Assembly (NCBI RefSeq): GCF_000186865.1
Contig: NW_008705604.1
Location: 147,396 to 175,983 of the forward strand
Direction: 5' to 3'
Source: Aureococcus anophagefferens
Lineage: Eukaryota > Sar > Pelagophyceae > Pelagomonadales > Pelagomonadaceae
DNA: 28,588 nt
The translations under genes and the position numbers were made by a program. The notes under the pieces are model-generated. The model saw only the letters and a list, made by a program, of their open reading frames with translations. It searched no databases and had not been told where the DNA came from. This document shows, in pieces, positions 28,579-28,588 of the stretch. Within the stretch, counting starts at the first letter, position 1; the number at the start of each line of letters is the position of its first letter.

Positions 28579-28588
28579 AAACGAATAA

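Overview
This window is eukaryotic nuclear DNA. It holds six recognisable conserved genes. All six are split by very short spliceosomal introns and set in repeat-rich, GC-rich intergenic DNA. I reconstructed the gene models by eye, joining reading frames where splice sites restore the expected protein alignment. The 36 introns I can place are mostly 41-85 bp. Nearly all end AG followed by G. At least six of them begin with GC rather than GT, an unusually high share. GC donors plus an AG|G acceptor are known from dinoflagellates and some related or algal protists (established knowledge). The very short introns and gene density suggest a compact-genome protist, but I cannot name the organism.

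Layout, left to right. 1-1945: repeats (GTGCCGGCAC palindromes, a CGG microsatellite, a GCATAG-rich repeat), then a TATA-like promoter. 1946-6172 (+): DDB1, 13 exons. 6173-7410: polyadenylation signal and repeats, including a second GCATAG-rich copy. 7411-8694 (+): CDK11/PITSLRE-type kinase, 4 exons. 8695-9571: unresolved GC-rich DNA. 9572-10883 (-): family GT25 glycosyltransferase, 3 exons. 11185-12005: candidate 821-bp DNA transposon with 18-bp terminal inverted repeats. 12420-13373 (-): PP4-type protein phosphatase catalytic subunit, 3 exons, with an apparently shortened tail. 13374-14494: repeats, including a third GCATAG-rich copy. 14495-17020 (+): PH plus three-SH3 adaptor-like protein. 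17021-19436: no gene recognised, several repeats. 19437-23882 (-): RPC2, second-largest subunit of RNA polymerase III, 15 exons with 13 of 14 introns in the 3' third. 24158-25377: repeat island with two non-autonomous hAT-type elements, each with a perfect 8-bp target duplication, on either side of a lysine-rich exon. 25655-27694 (-): an unrecognised cysteine-rich protein gene, probably incomplete. 28014-28296: a foldback element with a nested 50-bp hairpin. 28318-28578 (+): a small disordered reading frame.

The conserved genes are unrelated housekeeping and signalling genes (DNA-damage/ubiquitin adaptor, splicing/transcription kinase, glycosylation, phosphatase, scaffold, Pol III), not an operon or pathway cluster. 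The most interesting signals are the splice-site usage, the intron clustering in RPC2, the GCATAG-rich repeat placed upstream of all three plus-strand genes in the same orientation, and the mobile elements with readable target duplications.
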